This document shows, piece by piece, positions 51,274-60,275 of a stretch of 64,000 nt of DNA. Position numbers and translations under genes: made by a program. Under the pieces are notes generated by a model, which saw only the letters and a list, made by a program, of their open reading frames with translations, was not told where the DNA came from and did not search any database. Each line of letters begins with the position of its first letter. Position 1 is the first letter of the stretch. Source of the stretch: Acinetobacter sp. SFB (GTDB taxonomy: Bacteria; Pseudomonadota; Gammaproteobacteria; Pseudomonadales; Moraxellaceae); NCBI RefSeq assembly GCF_001647545.1, contig NZ_LSZH01000011.1, forward strand, positions 445,240 through 509,239, given 5' to 3'.

Positions 51274-52119
51274 ATGAAAACAGAAACTAGCATTCAGGGA
51301 TTAACTGCTTCACTGAGTCCAGCTCGATCGGCGCGAAAAATTATTGGTTTTGTTCCAACCATGGGTAATTTACACGAAGGTCATTTAAACCTTGTACGTG
51401 AAGCGCGTAAATTATGTGATGTGGTGGTGGTCAGTATTTTTGTCAATCCCATTCAGTTTGGTCCAAATGAAGATTTTGAAAATTATCCGCGTACTTTAGA
51501 GCAGGATAGCCGTTTGTTGGCAGACGTAGGCTGTGACATTGTTTTTGCACCCACCGTTGAGCAAATGTACGGCAATAAACCCCGTTTAACCAATATTAGT
51601 GTTTCTGAAATCACCAATGATTTATGTGGTTTACAGCGTCCAGGTCATTTTGATGGCGTAGCCGTTGTGGTGACTAAACTGTTTAATATGGTGCAACCCA
51701 ATTTTGCTTTCTTTGGACAAAAGGATTACCAGCAACTGGCTGTGATTCGTCAGTTTGTACGTGATCTGAATATTCCGTTGGAGGTGATTGGGGTGCCGAT
51801 TACCCGTGCCGAAGATGGTCTGGCTCTTAGCTCGCGTAATGGTTATTTAAGTGAAGAACATCGTCAGATTGCACCGACCATTTACCAAAGTTTAAAAGCG
51901 GCTGAACAAGAACTTCAAAGCGGTATTACTCTAGCGGAAGTGTTAGAAAATATTAAGCAAAAGTTGACACAAGCTGGTTTTATTGTGGAGTATGTGCAAG
52001 CGCGTACTCTGGAATTACAACCAATAGAAGCATTTGATCAGGATGTGGTTTTGTTTGTCGCGGCAAAATTAGGTTCAACCCGATTGATTGATAACTTGCA
52101 AGTTAAGTATATTGCGTAA
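51274..52119 (+). CDS. panC: pantothenate synthetase
   Basis: Joins pantoate and beta-alanine with ATP. The 281-aa protein has [19 protein letters not shown] (the HIGH-like motif HEGH), [47 protein letters not shown] and the KMSKS-like [11 protein letters not shown]. Length is normal. Forms panB-panC. Confidence 0.97.
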   Translation: MKTETSIQGLTASLSPARSARKIIGFVPTMGNLHEGHLNLVREARKLCDVVVVSIFVNPIQFGPNEDFENYPRTLEQDSRLLADVGCDIVFAPTVEQMYGNKPRLTNISVSEITNDLCGLQRPGHFDGVAVVVTKLFNMVQPNFAFFGQKDYQQLAVIRQFVRDLNIPLEVIGVPITRAEDGLALSSRNGYLSEEHRQIAPTIYQSLKAAEQELQSGITLAEVLENIKQKLTQAGFIVEYVQARTLELQPIEAFDQDVVLFVAAKLGSTRLIDNLQVKYIA

Positions 52120-52143
52120 AACTTAGTTAAGGACAGCCTTGCC

Positions 52144-52995
52144 ATGAAACGTATTTTAATCGTTACAGGACAATCCGGATCAGGAAAATCATCTGCGTTG
52201 CAGATACTTGAAGATTTAGGATATTACTGTATTGATAATTTACCCTTGGCATTACTGCCTGAAATTGTTGCTAAACTGGACAATGAAAATAATTTAGAAC
52301 AATTGGCTTTGGGGGTGGATGTACGCAGCACTCGTGCAGACCTAGAAGAGTTTGATCATGTTTTTGAACAACTGCAAACCCATGGTTCGGTCGATATCAT
52401 TTATCTGACCACTCAGGATCAACAATTGATTTCCCGTTTTAGCACTTCGCGTCGTCCTCATCCTTTGTCCAGTCGTTTTAAAAGTTTGAATCAGTGTATT
52501 CAGGAAGAAAAGACTTTATTGCTTCCGATACAATTACGTTCAACGGTACATATTGATACTACGGATAAAAGTGTGCATGATCTCAAGCACACGTTGTTGT
52601 CTAAACTTGGACAATCCGATAACCTCATTTTAATTTTGCAGTCTTTTGGTTATAAGCACGGTATTCCATTGGATGCTGATTATGTGTTTGACGTCCGTCA
52701 TTTGCCTAATCCGCATTGGGAGCTGGAATTGCGCAAATATTCAGGTTTGGATTTACCTGTACAGCAATTTTTACTGCAAAGTGAACAAGCCAACGAAATG
52801 TTCGAAGATATTTATCATTTTTTAGATAAATGGTTGCCTGCCTTTGCCGAGGGGCACCGTCACTATATGACAGTGTCGATTGGGTGTACCGGAGGGCAGC
52901 ACCGTTCAGTATATATAGTGGATAGACTCAAAAAAGCTCTTGAGGCAAAATGGTCTATTCAGGTCTTACACAGGGAAATGAAGCACTGGTCATGA
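52144..52995 (+). CDS. rapZ: RNase adaptor / nucleotide-binding protein RapZ
   Basis: RapZ/YvcJ-family P-loop protein; in E. coli it presents GlmZ sRNA to RNase E and senses glucosamine-6-phosphate. The 283-aa protein has Walker [26 protein letters not shown], and the C-terminal substrate-binding domain with RHLPNPHW and [16 protein letters not shown]. NPr overlaps the end by four bases, as is usual. ptsN, often located upstream, is absent; panC is there instead. Confidence 0.94.
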   Translation: MKRILIVTGQSGSGKSSALQILEDLGYYCIDNLPLALLPEIVAKLDNENNLEQLALGVDVRSTRADLEEFDHVFEQLQTHGSVDIIYLTTQDQQLISRFSTSRRPHPLSSRFKSLNQCIQEEKTLLLPIQLRSTVHIDTTDKSVHDLKHTLLSKLGQSDNLILILQSFGYKHGIPLDADYVFDVRHLPNPHWELELRKYSGLDLPVQQFLLQSEQANEMFEDIYHFLDKWLPAFAEGHRHYMTVSIGCTGGQHRSVYIVDRLKKALEAKWSIQVLHREMKHWS

Positions 52996-53261
52996 TTGAC
53001 ACAACTGTTGACGTAATTAATAAACTAGGTTTACATGCGCGTGCATCTGGAAAACTAATTGAGGTTACCACCAAATTTCGTTCATCGATTCAAATTGGTA
53101 AAGGTGATAAATTAGTCGATGCAAAAAATATTATGTCCTTGCTCATGCTCGGTGCAGGCAAAGGCACAACTTTACGTTTAGTGCTTGAAGGTGCAGATGA
53201 AGAACAAGCTTTATCTGAAATTCAGGCGCTATTTGCAGCAAAATTTTACGAGGCAGATTAA
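52992..53261 (+). CDS. phosphocarrier protein NPr (HPr family)
   Basis: HPr-like carrier of the nitrogen phosphotransferase system (PtsO). The 89-aa protein has the phosphorylation site [15 protein letters not shown] (His15) and [20 protein letters not shown] use the ATG at 52992 that overlaps the rapZ stop; a longer frame inside rapZ is not conserved. Its partner ptsN (EIIA-Ntr) is not nearby. Confidence 0.93.
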   Translation: MIDTTVDVINKLGLHARASGKLIEVTTKFRSSIQIGKGDKLVDAKNIMSLLMLGAGKGTTLRLVLEGADEEQALSEIQALFAAKFYEAD

Positions 53262-53263
53262 TC

Positions 53264-53800
53264 GTGGCACGTCGACCGCAACAGCGTTTTACTGAAGATG
53301 ACTTTGAAACTTTAGAAGGACGTGCAAGCAAAACCGAACAAAAAAAAGCAGTTCAGCGTATGGCTGCTTTAGGTGAACAACTCTCTGAACTGAATGTTAA
53401 ACAAATTCAGAAACTCCCTGTAGAAGAGCGTTTAATTGATGCACTGCTAGAAGTACGTAATATTACGTCCTATGAAGCACGTCGTCGCCAGTTTTTACGG
53501 ATTGGTAAATTATTGCGTAATGAAGATGAGGCAGTGATTTTATCTTATTTAACCCCGCAACAAGGTGCGAAAAAAACCGCGCAATTGCAGCGCTGGGTTG
53601 ACCGAATGATTGCACAGGGTGATCCGGCAATCAAAGAATTCATGAAAGCGCATAATGCTGCTGAACATCACCCAATTCGTCAGCATATCTTGCGTATTCA
53701 GCGTGACATCAGCAAACAGTTGCCTGAAGAACAAGTCGCTGCGTCCAAGTTGAAATTGTTTAACTATATTCAGCAAGTGGCCTTAATTTCAGATAACTGA
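53264..53800 (+). CDS. darP: ribosome biogenesis factor DarP (YjgA, DUF615)
   Basis: Small basic protein that assists late 50S assembly. The 178-aa protein starts at GTG (ARRPQQRFTEDDFETLEGRA), has LPVEERLIDALLEVRNITSY, ARRRQFLRIGKLLRNED and HPIRQHILRIQRDI, standard for YjgA. Two bases after NPr, so the three genes form one unit, closed by a terminator. Confidence 0.94.
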   Translation: MARRPQQRFTEDDFETLEGRASKTEQKKAVQRMAALGEQLSELNVKQIQKLPVEERLIDALLEVRNITSYEARRRQFLRIGKLLRNEDEAVILSYLTPQQGAKKTAQLQRWVDRMIAQGDPAIKEFMKAHNAAEHHPIRQHILRIQRDISKQLPEEQVAASKLKLFNYIQQVALISDN

Positions 53801-53820
53801 TTTTTTTCCATGATAGAAAT

Positions 53821-53849
53821 AAAAAAGCGACCTAATCGGTCGCTTTTTT
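53821..53849. terminator. terminator after darP
   Basis: AAAAAAGCGACC / GGTCGCTTTTTT with a TAATC loop; nearly perfect and symmetric. Confidence 0.9.
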
Positions 53850-53865
53850 ATGCTTGAAGAATTCT

Positions 53866-54018
53866 CTTGCCCCTTTGGAGGCGAGTTGAAGAGGATGGGA
53901 GCTTTATCCTGAAACATATCTTTGAAATAAATCATTTTTCAACGAGTTATTTGAAATCATATATTTTTTAAATATATATGAATTTTCTCAACCCCTCTCC
54001 TAAAAGAAGAGGAAACTG
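53866..54018. repeat. possible degenerate REP-like region
   Basis: CCCCTTTGGAGGCG near 53871-53884, AAGAGGATGGGAG after it, and CAACCCCTCTCC with AAGAGGAAACTGC at the far end (about 53990-54018) frame a non-coding AT-rich stretch. The layout is similar to that at 20440-20535. Similarity is by pattern, not alignment. Confidence 0.3.
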
Positions 54019-54050
54019 CGATTATGAGAAAAAAGCGGGTTCAGGAGAAA

Positions 54051-55691
54051 TTAATTACACTCACCTGTAGCACGTTCTTTAGCCCAGTCACGCAAGATGA
54101 ATTTTTGCAGTTTCCCGGTTGAAGTTTTAGGAATCTCGGTAATCACCAGATCTTTAGGCACTTTAAAACGTGCTAGATGCTGTTTACAGAATTCAATCAG
54201 CTCTTCAGGGCTGGCTGTTTTGCCTTGTTTTAGTTCCACAAAGGCACATGGAACTTCCTGCCAGCGTGGGTCAGGTTTAGCCACCACCGCCGCAGTGAGG
54301 ACCGCAGGATGCTGATAAAGCACTTCCTCCACTTCAAGCGATGAAATATTTTCACCACCGGAAATGATCACGTCTTTGGAGCGGTCAGTGATTTTGGCAT
54401 AGCCATCTGATTGGCACACAGCAAGGTCACCGGTATGGAACCAGCCGCCGGCAAATGCTTCGGCCGTTGCTTCAGGATTCTTTAAATAACCTTTCATGAC
54501 AATATTGCCACGGAACATGATTTCTCCCATGGTATGACCATCATGTGGAACCTCTTGCATGGTCTCTGGATCAAGCACTTTCATACCATCTTGCAGTGGG
54601 TATGGAACGCCTTGACGCGAGTGCAACTGCGCTTGTTCCTGAATCGACAAATCACTCCAGCCGGCTTGCGCTGCGCAGAGAGCAGAAGGACCGTAGGTTT
54701 CTGTCAGACCGTAGACATGAGTGACATTGATGCCAATATTACGCATACCTTCAATAATCGCTGCTGGAGGCGCAGCACCCGCCACCATGACTTCGACGCG
54801 GTGATCCAGCTTGGTCTTCTTCTCTTCAGGAGTATTGATGAGCAGGGACAAAACAATTGGCGCACCGCAGAAGTAATCCACTTTATGTTCAGCAATTAGT
54901 TTAAAGATCAGTTCAGCATCGACCTTACGTAAGCAGACATTTGTTCCGCCATTGGCAGCCATGGTCCATGCAAAGCACCAGCCATTACAGTGGAACAGCG
55001 GTAATGTCCATAAATAGGTGGCACGAGGCATCATGCCGCAAGCAATGATATTACTGGCTGCGTTAATGTAGGCACCGCGGTGATGGTAAACCACGCCCTT
55101 AGGATTGCCTGTGGTGCCAGAGGTGTAACTTAAGCTGATGGCATCCCATTCATCTTGAGGTAAATGCCATTCAAAATTTGCATCGCCTTGGGCAATCCAG
55201 TCTTCATATTCAACTTGGCCAATCGGTGTCGACGCATTTTCATATTCTTCGTCAGCCACATCAATCACATAGATCTCTTGTGACACCAGTGTAAGTGCCT
55301 CTGTAGCCAGCGCAGCAAATTCGGGATCGACCAATAATACTTTGGTTTCAGCATGCTCAAGCATAAATGCCAGTGTCTTGGCATCCAGACGTGTATTTAA
55401 GGTGTTGAGTACCGCACCTGCCATAGGCACGGCAAAATGCGCTTCAATCATGGCAGGAATGTTCGGCAGCAGTACAGACACGGTATCATTTTTACCGATG
55501 CCTAATTTTTGGAGTTGGCTAGCAAACTGACGGCAACGATTGTATTTCTCACGCCAGGTAATACGACGCTTACCGTGAATAATCGCATCTTGATTTGGAT
55601 AGATATACGCTGCACGATCAAGATAGCGCAAAGGTGATAACGCTACAAAATTTGCGGGGGTACGCGGTAATTCATCGTATGCGTTAACCAT
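54051..55691 (-). CDS. acyl-CoA synthetase, AMP-dependent (AlkK-like)
   Basis: Activates a fatty or related acid to its CoA ester. The 546-aa protein has the AMP-binding motif SLSYTSGTTGNPKGVVYHHRG split by the usual P-loop residues, PLFHCNGWCFAW, HVYGLTETYGPS, the core GGWFHTGDLAVCQSDGYAKI and KDVIISGGENISSLEVEE, and the catalytic Lys in KTSTGKLQKFIL. I use the Met at 55691 (MVNAYDEL) with GGAG upstream rather than the longer frame. Medium-chain AlkK-like enzymes are the nearest type I know; the exact acid is not shown. Confidence 0.9.
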   Translation of the reverse strand: MVNAYDELPRTPANFVALSPLRYLDRAAYIYPNQDAIIHGKRRITWREKYNRCRQFASQLQKLGIGKNDTVSVLLPNIPAMIEAHFAVPMAGAVLNTLNTRLDAKTLAFMLEHAETKVLLVDPEFAALATEALTLVSQEIYVIDVADEEYENASTPIGQVEYEDWIAQGDANFEWHLPQDEWDAISLSYTSGTTGNPKGVVYHHRGAYINAASNIIACGMMPRATYLWTLPLFHCNGWCFAWTMAANGGTNVCLRKVDAELIFKLIAEHKVDYFCGAPIVLSLLINTPEEKKTKLDHRVEVMVAGAAPPAAIIEGMRNIGINVTHVYGLTETYGPSALCAAQAGWSDLSIQEQAQLHSRQGVPYPLQDGMKVLDPETMQEVPHDGHTMGEIMFRGNIVMKGYLKNPEATAEAFAGGWFHTGDLAVCQSDGYAKITDRSKDVIISGGENISSLEVEEVLYQHPAVLTAAVVAKPDPRWQEVPCAFVELKQGKTASPEELIEFCKQHLARFKVPKDLVITEIPKTSTGKLQKFILRDWAKERATGECN

Positions 55692-55924
55692 TTTAAAACT
55701 CCGTTGTATATTTATTTTCATATCCTGTTAAAAAGATATGCGCTTCTTGGCAATCTTGCATTTAGGCTTTAGTCGAGTGCGTTTTTATAATTCTTAACAT
55801 ATTGAATATTAAGGGTAATATTTAGCGATACTGCAATATTTTGAACGCCCGGATTCCCCTATTTGATTTTTTAGGTATTTTACTCTAATTGGGCAGTTAA
55901 AATAATATCAGCCAGGGAAGAATA

Positions 55925-56373
55925 ATGAAATTATATATAGCATCGCCCACAGAGTGTCTGTAATGATCGGGCTTTTGGTTCCATGCTGCTTAAGCCGAGT
56001 GCTTGTGATCTGGACAATTTATCAGAACTAAAATGTACACTGTGGATTGCTACACCTGTGTTAAGTTTTTTTACCTTATAGCCAATTTTCCGGTTGAGAA
56101 TTACTGAATTACCTTGTTCATAATAATCAAACTTTGTTCATGTAGGGAGATTGGCGCGCCGATTATATTTATCCTGCAAAACATCAGCCGGATATTTTAT
56201 ATGGATATAGCAGTAACCCGAAAATGATGCAGGTTCTCAAACAGCGCGATGGCGTCGTGGCTAATTATGTGTTTTTAATGCGGCAACAGAGCAAAGCGGT
56301 TATTCTGCAATTTGACGAATTTTATGCCTATGCTGAGGCAGAATTTGCAGAGCGGGATACCTGTAGAGAATAA
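55925..56373 (+). pseudogene. decayed gene of unknown function
   Basis: An ATG at 55925 with AGGGAAG five bases upstream opens a frame of 12 codons (KLYIASPTECL) that hits TAA. A second frame continues with NDRAFGSMLLKPSACDLDNL and CTLWIATPVLS to about 56079. A third frame, open from 56146 to 56373, encodes GDWRADYIYPAKHQPD, then NYVFLMRQQSKAVILQFDEF and an acidic end. The three pieces lie in three different frames in order, so this looks like one small gene broken by frameshifts. The product is not recognised. Confidence 0.5.
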
Positions 56374-56532
56374 AATCAGAAGCAAGAATCCCCAATTCTG
56401 GTAAGGGGAGAGTATTGGCAAATAAATTCAAAATGAGCCAAATCGCGAATTTTCTAGGTAAAAAGGTTTAATCCTGTGGATAAGACGTGTAAAATTCGAG
56501 TCGATTTTATCTATCCACCGTTTTTATCTTTT

Positions 56533-56599
56533 GAGGATTTTCCTCGATCATAATCTCGCGGTGATATGCCCCAGGGTACGGGGCATCACTCCTTAAGGA
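56533..56599 (+). promoter_or_regulatory. thrS leader hairpins, candidate ThrRS translational operator
   Basis: GAGGA-TTT-TCCTC (56533-56545) is followed by ATGCCCC-AGGGTAC-GGGGCAT (56566-56586), a 7-bp stem with a 7-base loop. In that loop GGT occupies positions 3-5, where a tRNA-Thr anticodon would be. The Shine-Dalgarno AAGGA (56595-56599) follows after eight bases. This resembles the E. coli thrS operator in layout. Confidence 0.5.
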
Positions 56600-56605
56600 T
56601 TTTTT

Positions 56606-58528
56606 ATGCCAATTATCACTTTGCCAAATGGCGATCAAAAACAGTTTGATCAAGCCGTATCTGTGATGGACGTTGCGCTCAGCATTGGTCCCGGTCTTGC
56701 CAAAAATACAGTTGCTGGTCGTGTGAATGATCGTTTAGTGGATGCGTCTGATCTCATCACTGAAGATGCAACGCTACAAATTATTACGCCTAAAGACGAA
56801 GCAGGTATCGAAATTATTCGTCACTCATGCGCGCATTTGGTCGGTCATGCTGTTAAGCAATTGTTCCCAGAAGCAAAGATGGTCATTGGTCCGGTCATTG
56901 AAGAAGGTTTCTACTATGACATCTGGATGCCACGTCCCTTTACCTTAGATGACATGGCAGCGATTGAAGAGCGTATGAAAAAGCTCATCGATCAAGACTA
57001 TGAAGTCGTGAAAAAAATGACCCCACGTGATGAAGTAATTGCAGAATTCACAGCACGCGGTGAAGACTACAAATTACGCTTGATTGCAGACATGCCTAAC
57101 GAGACACAAATGGGCTTGTACTACCATCAAGACTATTTGGACATGTGCCGTGGTCCGCACGTTCCAAACACCAAATTCTTAAAATCATTCAAGCTGACTA
57201 AAATCTCGGGTGCTTACTGGCGCGGTGATGCGAAGAATGAACAGTTACAACGTATTTACGGTACAGCTTGGGCAGACAAAAAACAGCTTGCAGCGTATGT
57301 AAAACGGATTGAAGAAGCAGAAAAACGCGATCACCGTAAAATTGGTAAAGCGCTTGATTTGTTCCATATGCAAGAAGAAGCGCCGGGTATGGTGTTCTGG
57401 CATCCAAATGGCTGGACCATTTACCAAGTGCTTGAACAATACATGCGTAAAGTTCAGCAAGACAATGGCTATGAAGAAATTCGTACTCCACAAGTCGTGG
57501 ACTTCACTTTGTGGGAAAAATCAGGACATGCTGCAAACTATGCAGACAACATGTTCACCACGCATTCTGAAAACCGTAACTACGCCGTTAAACCAATGAA
57601 CTGTCCTTGTCACGTACAAGTGTTCAATCAAGGTTTAAAATCGTATCGTGATCTTCCGGTACGTTTAGCAGAATTCGGTTCATGTCATCGTAATGAACCA
57701 TCGGGCTCACTGCACGGCATTATGCGTGTACGTGGATTTACCCAAGATGATGCCCATATTTTCTGTACCAAAGAACAGATTGGTCAGGAAGTTGCAGACT
57801 TTATCAAATTGACACTGGATGTATACAAAGATTTTGGCTTCGAAGAAGTACAAATGAAATTGTCGACTCGTCCTGAAAAACGTGTGGGTGAAGATGCACT
57901 TTGGGATATGGCAGAAAAATCTTTGGCAGATGCTTTGGATGCTGCGGGTCTTGAATGGGATTTACAACCCGGCGAAGGTGCATTCTACGGGCCGAAAATT
58001 GAATTTTCGTTGAAAGACTGCTTAGGTCGTATCTGGCAATGTGGTACTATTCAGTGTGACTTCAATTTACCAGGCCGTCTAGACGCATCTTATGTAACAG
58101 AAGATAATGATCGTGATCAGCCTGTAATGTTGCACCGTGCGATTCTTGGCAGTTTTGAACGATTTATTGGTATACTTATTGAACACTATGCGGGCTTTAT
58201 GCCACCATGGTTAGCACCCGTTCAAGCGTGTGTCATGAATATTACCGATTCGCAGGCCGAGGCGTGTGAGTCAGTCGTCGCTAAACTTAAAGAAAGTGGA
58301 ATTCGTACCATTTCTGACTTGAGAAATGAGAAAATCGGCTTTAAGATTCGTGAACGTACTTTAGAGCGTATTCCTTACTTACTGGTTCTTGGAGACCGTG
58401 AAGTAGAGGAAGGTACAGTAAATGTCCGTACCCGCTCAGGAAAAAATTTAGGTACTATGTCAATTGATGCCTTCGTTGACCTAGTGAAAGCAGCCGTAGC
58501 CGAACGTGGCCGGTACATTGTGGAGTAA
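56606..58528 (+). CDS. thrS: threonyl-tRNA synthetase
   Basis: Class II synthetase with editing. The 640-aa protein has an N-terminal TGS domain ([16 protein letters not shown]), the editing domain with [36 protein letters not shown], motif 2 ([20 protein letters not shown]), the catalytic zinc ligands (for example Cys in NCPCHVQVF) and C-terminal anticodon-binding domain ([17 protein letters not shown]). AAGGA is six bases before the ATG. infC follows after five bases. Confidence 0.98.
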   Translation: MPIITLPNGDQKQFDQAVSVMDVALSIGPGLAKNTVAGRVNDRLVDASDLITEDATLQIITPKDEAGIEIIRHSCAHLVGHAVKQLFPEAKMVIGPVIEEGFYYDIWMPRPFTLDDMAAIEERMKKLIDQDYEVVKKMTPRDEVIAEFTARGEDYKLRLIADMPNETQMGLYYHQDYLDMCRGPHVPNTKFLKSFKLTKISGAYWRGDAKNEQLQRIYGTAWADKKQLAAYVKRIEEAEKRDHRKIGKALDLFHMQEEAPGMVFWHPNGWTIYQVLEQYMRKVQQDNGYEEIRTPQVVDFTLWEKSGHAANYADNMFTTHSENRNYAVKPMNCPCHVQVFNQGLKSYRDLPVRLAEFGSCHRNEPSGSLHGIMRVRGFTQDDAHIFCTKEQIGQEVADFIKLTLDVYKDFGFEEVQMKLSTRPEKRVGEDALWDMAEKSLADALDAAGLEWDLQPGEGAFYGPKIEFSLKDCLGRIWQCGTIQCDFNLPGRLDASYVTEDNDRDQPVMLHRAILGSFERFIGILIEHYAGFMPPWLAPVQACVMNITDSQAEACESVVAKLKESGIRTISDLRNEKIGFKIRERTLERIPYLLVLGDREVEEGTVNVRTRSGKNLGTMSIDAFVDLVKAAVAERGRYIVE

Positions 58529-58533
58529 GAAAG

Positions 58534-59085
58534 ATTAAACAGCCTGACCGTAACCAACAACAAGGTGCTAAAAGCAATCGTCCTGCATTGAATGACGAGA
58601 TCCGTGCAAAAGAAGTACGTCTCGTTGGTGCTGAAGGAGAGCAAAAGGGCATCGTTTCTTTAGCTGAAGCGTTGCGCGCTGCAGAAGAAGTTGAGCTTGA
58701 TCTTGTTGAGATCGTTGCTAATGCAGAGCCGCCTGTTTGTAAAATCATGGACTTTAACAAACATTTATTCGATCTGAAGCAAAAGCAAAAAGATGCGAAG
58801 AAAAAACAGCATCAAGTTCAGGTTAAAGAGATTAAGTTGCGTCCTGGTACAGACATTGGTGATTACAACATCAAGTTACGTGCAATTCTTCGTTTCCTAG
58901 AGGAAGGCAACAAGGTAAAAATTACCTTGCGCTTCCGTGGTCGTGAAATGGCTCACCAACAATTAGGTCTTGCTCAATTACAAAAAGTTGAAGCAGACGT
59001 AATTGAATTCGGTACAGTCGAACAAGCACCAAAAATGGAAGGTCGTCAAATGGGCATGCTCATTGGACCGAAACGTAAAAAATAA
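58534..59085 (+). CDS. infC: translation initiation factor IF-3, with rare ATT start
   Basis: Prevents subunit joining and checks start codons. No ATG, GTG or TTG gives a full N-terminus; ATT at 58534 with GGAG eight bases upstream does, giving a 183-aa protein ([20 protein letters not shown], then [18 protein letters not shown]). E. coli infC also begins with AUU, which allows IF-3 to limit its own synthesis. Domains: N-terminal to about residue 80 with [10 protein letters not shown], a Lys-rich linker, and the C-terminal domain [14 protein letters not shown] and [14 protein letters not shown]. Followed by a terminator; rpmI and rplT do not follow. Confidence 0.95.
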   Translation: MKQPDRNQQQGAKSNRPALNDEIRAKEVRLVGAEGEQKGIVSLAEALRAAEEVELDLVEIVANAEPPVCKIMDFNKHLFDLKQKQKDAKKKQHQVQVKEIKLRPGTDIGDYNIKLRAILRFLEEGNKVKITLRFRGREMAHQQLGLAQLQKVEADVIEFGTVEQAPKMEGRQMGMLIGPKRKK

Positions 59086-59105
59086 GTATGCGTTGATCCA
59101 TTAAT

Positions 59106-59136
59106 AAAAAAGCACTGCAAATGCAGTGCTTTTTTA
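59106..59136. terminator. terminator after infC
   Basis: AAAAAAGCACTGCA / TGCAGTGCTTTTTT, a long near-perfect stem with an AA loop. Confidence 0.92.
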
Positions 59137-59150
59137 TGCCTGTTTTTTAC

Positions 59151-59240
59151 TTATTGTTGTAGAGGGCTATTGTTTTTACATGCTTCCACAATTGGAGTAT
59201 TGGCTTCGGGTCGATACATAAAATTTGCTGAATCGGTCAT
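59151..59240 (-). CDS. possible 29-residue ORF overlapping an interrupted gene
   Basis: ATG at 59240 overlaps the stop of the preceding minus-strand frame as ATGA, the usual form of translational coupling. It encodes TDSANFMYRPEANTPIVEAC and ends KNNSPLQQ. No family is recognised. If the upstream gene is dead, this may be a relic too. Confidence 0.35.
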   Translation of the reverse strand: MTDSANFMYRPEANTPIVEACKNNSPLQQ

Positions 59241-59560
59241 AATGCCTCACCAAAGGCGCCAATACATTGCTGTGTACTGTATTCAGGATATCTTTCGCAG
59301 TGACCGATTAATTTTATCGCTTGAGCACACAATTTGGCATTTTCCAATTCTGCTTTGGCTGCCTGAACTTGAATCATTTTGCATTGTTCTGCTTTTGCCC
59401 ATGTCGCTCATCCATAGCTTGTTTCCATATTTTTATTATCTGCCCAGTCAAAAATAAATAAACTGATGAGAATCACCAAGCATATAAAAGCGATAAAAAT
59501 CGTGGTTGAACCCGTATTGGCTGATTTTAAATAATGCACATTTTGCCTATTTTTTGCCAA
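59237..59560 (-). pseudogene. small membrane protein gene interrupted by an in-frame TGA
   Basis: One minus-strand frame runs from about 59560 (possible TTG start) to the stop at 59237-59239, broken only by TGA at 59408-59410. Before the TGA: a basic start (AKNRQNVHYLKS), then a membrane helix (TTIFIAFICLVILISLFIF) and DWADNKNMETSYG. After it: ATWAKAEQCKMIQVQAAKAE, LENAKLCAQAIKLIGHCERY and STQQCIGAFGEAL, with regularly spaced cysteines. The frame is maintained through the stop, so a recent nonsense mutation is the simple reading. It has no clear ribosome binding site, and the function is unknown. Confidence 0.55.
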
Positions 59561-59665
59561 TATTGATGATTTTTTATGTACTGCTTGAACGGAATTTTTC
59601 AGATAATTTTTAAATATTAGTTTATTTTTTTCAGTTAATTTTGCATTAAAAGTAGAGGAAATAGA

Positions 59666-59693
59666 AAAAGACCTGCATATAGGCAGGTCTTTT
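59666..59693 (-). terminator. terminator of the hsp20 gene
   Basis: AAAGACCTGC / GCAGGTCTTT stem with T-rich flank on the minus strand, eight bases past the hsp20 stop. Confidence 0.85.
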
Positions 59694-59700
59694 ATACGGT

Positions 59701-60159
59701 TTATGCGTCGACAGTAGTAGACTCTAAGCGTTCAACTTTCTTACCAATCGGAATTTGTCTCGGCAATTTTTCGTCCGGAATAATGCGCTGTAAGTCTATT
59801 TTTAATAAACCATTTTCATAGTCGGCATGCTGTACTTCAATATGTTCATCTAGGCGTAGCGAGAGCTTGAATGAACGACGGGCAATTCCTTTATGTAAAA
59901 ATTCAATGGTGCTATCGGTATTTTCTTCCGCAGGTTTACCTAAAATGGTGAGTACTTGATTTTCAAGATTAATCATCAGGTCTTTTTCGGCAAAGCCTGC
60001 GGTAGCAACCACAATGCGGTAGTGATTGTCACCGGTCTTTTCAATATTATAAGGTGGATAATTAGGGGTGTCACTTTGCATCGCATAATCAAATAGATCA
60101 TTGAGACGGTCAAAACCGATACTGCGACGAAATAGTGGAGTAAGACTTACATTGCTCAT
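59701..60159 (-). CDS. small heat-shock protein, Hsp20/IbpA family
   Basis: ATP-independent holdase chaperone. The 152-aa protein has an N-terminal region like IbpA (SLTPLFRRSIGFDRLNDLFD, NYPPYNIEKTGDNHYRI), the alpha-crystallin domain with VVATAGFAEKDLMINLEN, KGIARRSFKLSLRLDEHIEV and the closing ENGLLKIDLQRIIPDE. The C-terminal I-x-I/V-type anchor appears as RQIPIGKK. AGGAGG lies eight bases before the ATG, inside a hairpin of a ROSE-like leader. Upstream is a sigma-32-like promoter. Own terminator downstream. Confidence 0.93.
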   Translation of the reverse strand: MSNVSLTPLFRRSIGFDRLNDLFDYAMQSDTPNYPPYNIEKTGDNHYRIVVATAGFAEKDLMINLENQVLTILGKPAEENTDSTIEFLHKGIARRSFKLSLRLDEHIEVQHADYENGLLKIDLQRIIPDEKLPRQIPIGKKVERLESTTVDA

Positions 60160-60165
60160 TGATAG

Positions 60166-60267
60166 AACCTCCTGAGTTCAGCAAAGTTTTATAAATAAGA
60201 TTTCAAGGCTGTCATGCTGCGCATCAACAGTCTGTAAAGCTATGACTTCACGCGATCATTGCTTTAC
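60166..60267 (-). promoter_or_regulatory. ROSE-like RNA thermometer in the hsp20 5' leader
   Basis: Read on the minus strand, three hairpins follow each other: GTAAAGC/GCTTTAC with inner ATGA/TCAT (60234-60267); CTGT-TG-ATGC-GCA-GCAT-G-ACAG (60209-60230); and TTTGCT paired to AGGAGG around GAACTC (60168-60185). In the last, the Shine-Dalgarno is closed by U-A, U-G, C-G and one G-G contact, the hallmark of ROSE elements. Confidence 0.65.
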
Positions 60268-60275
60268 TTTAAAAA

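Noticed and set aside
59408..59410. Selenocysteine or programmed read-through at the in-frame TGA
   Set aside because: No SECIS-like hairpin directly after it and no selenoprotein-family resemblance; a nonsense mutation is simpler.
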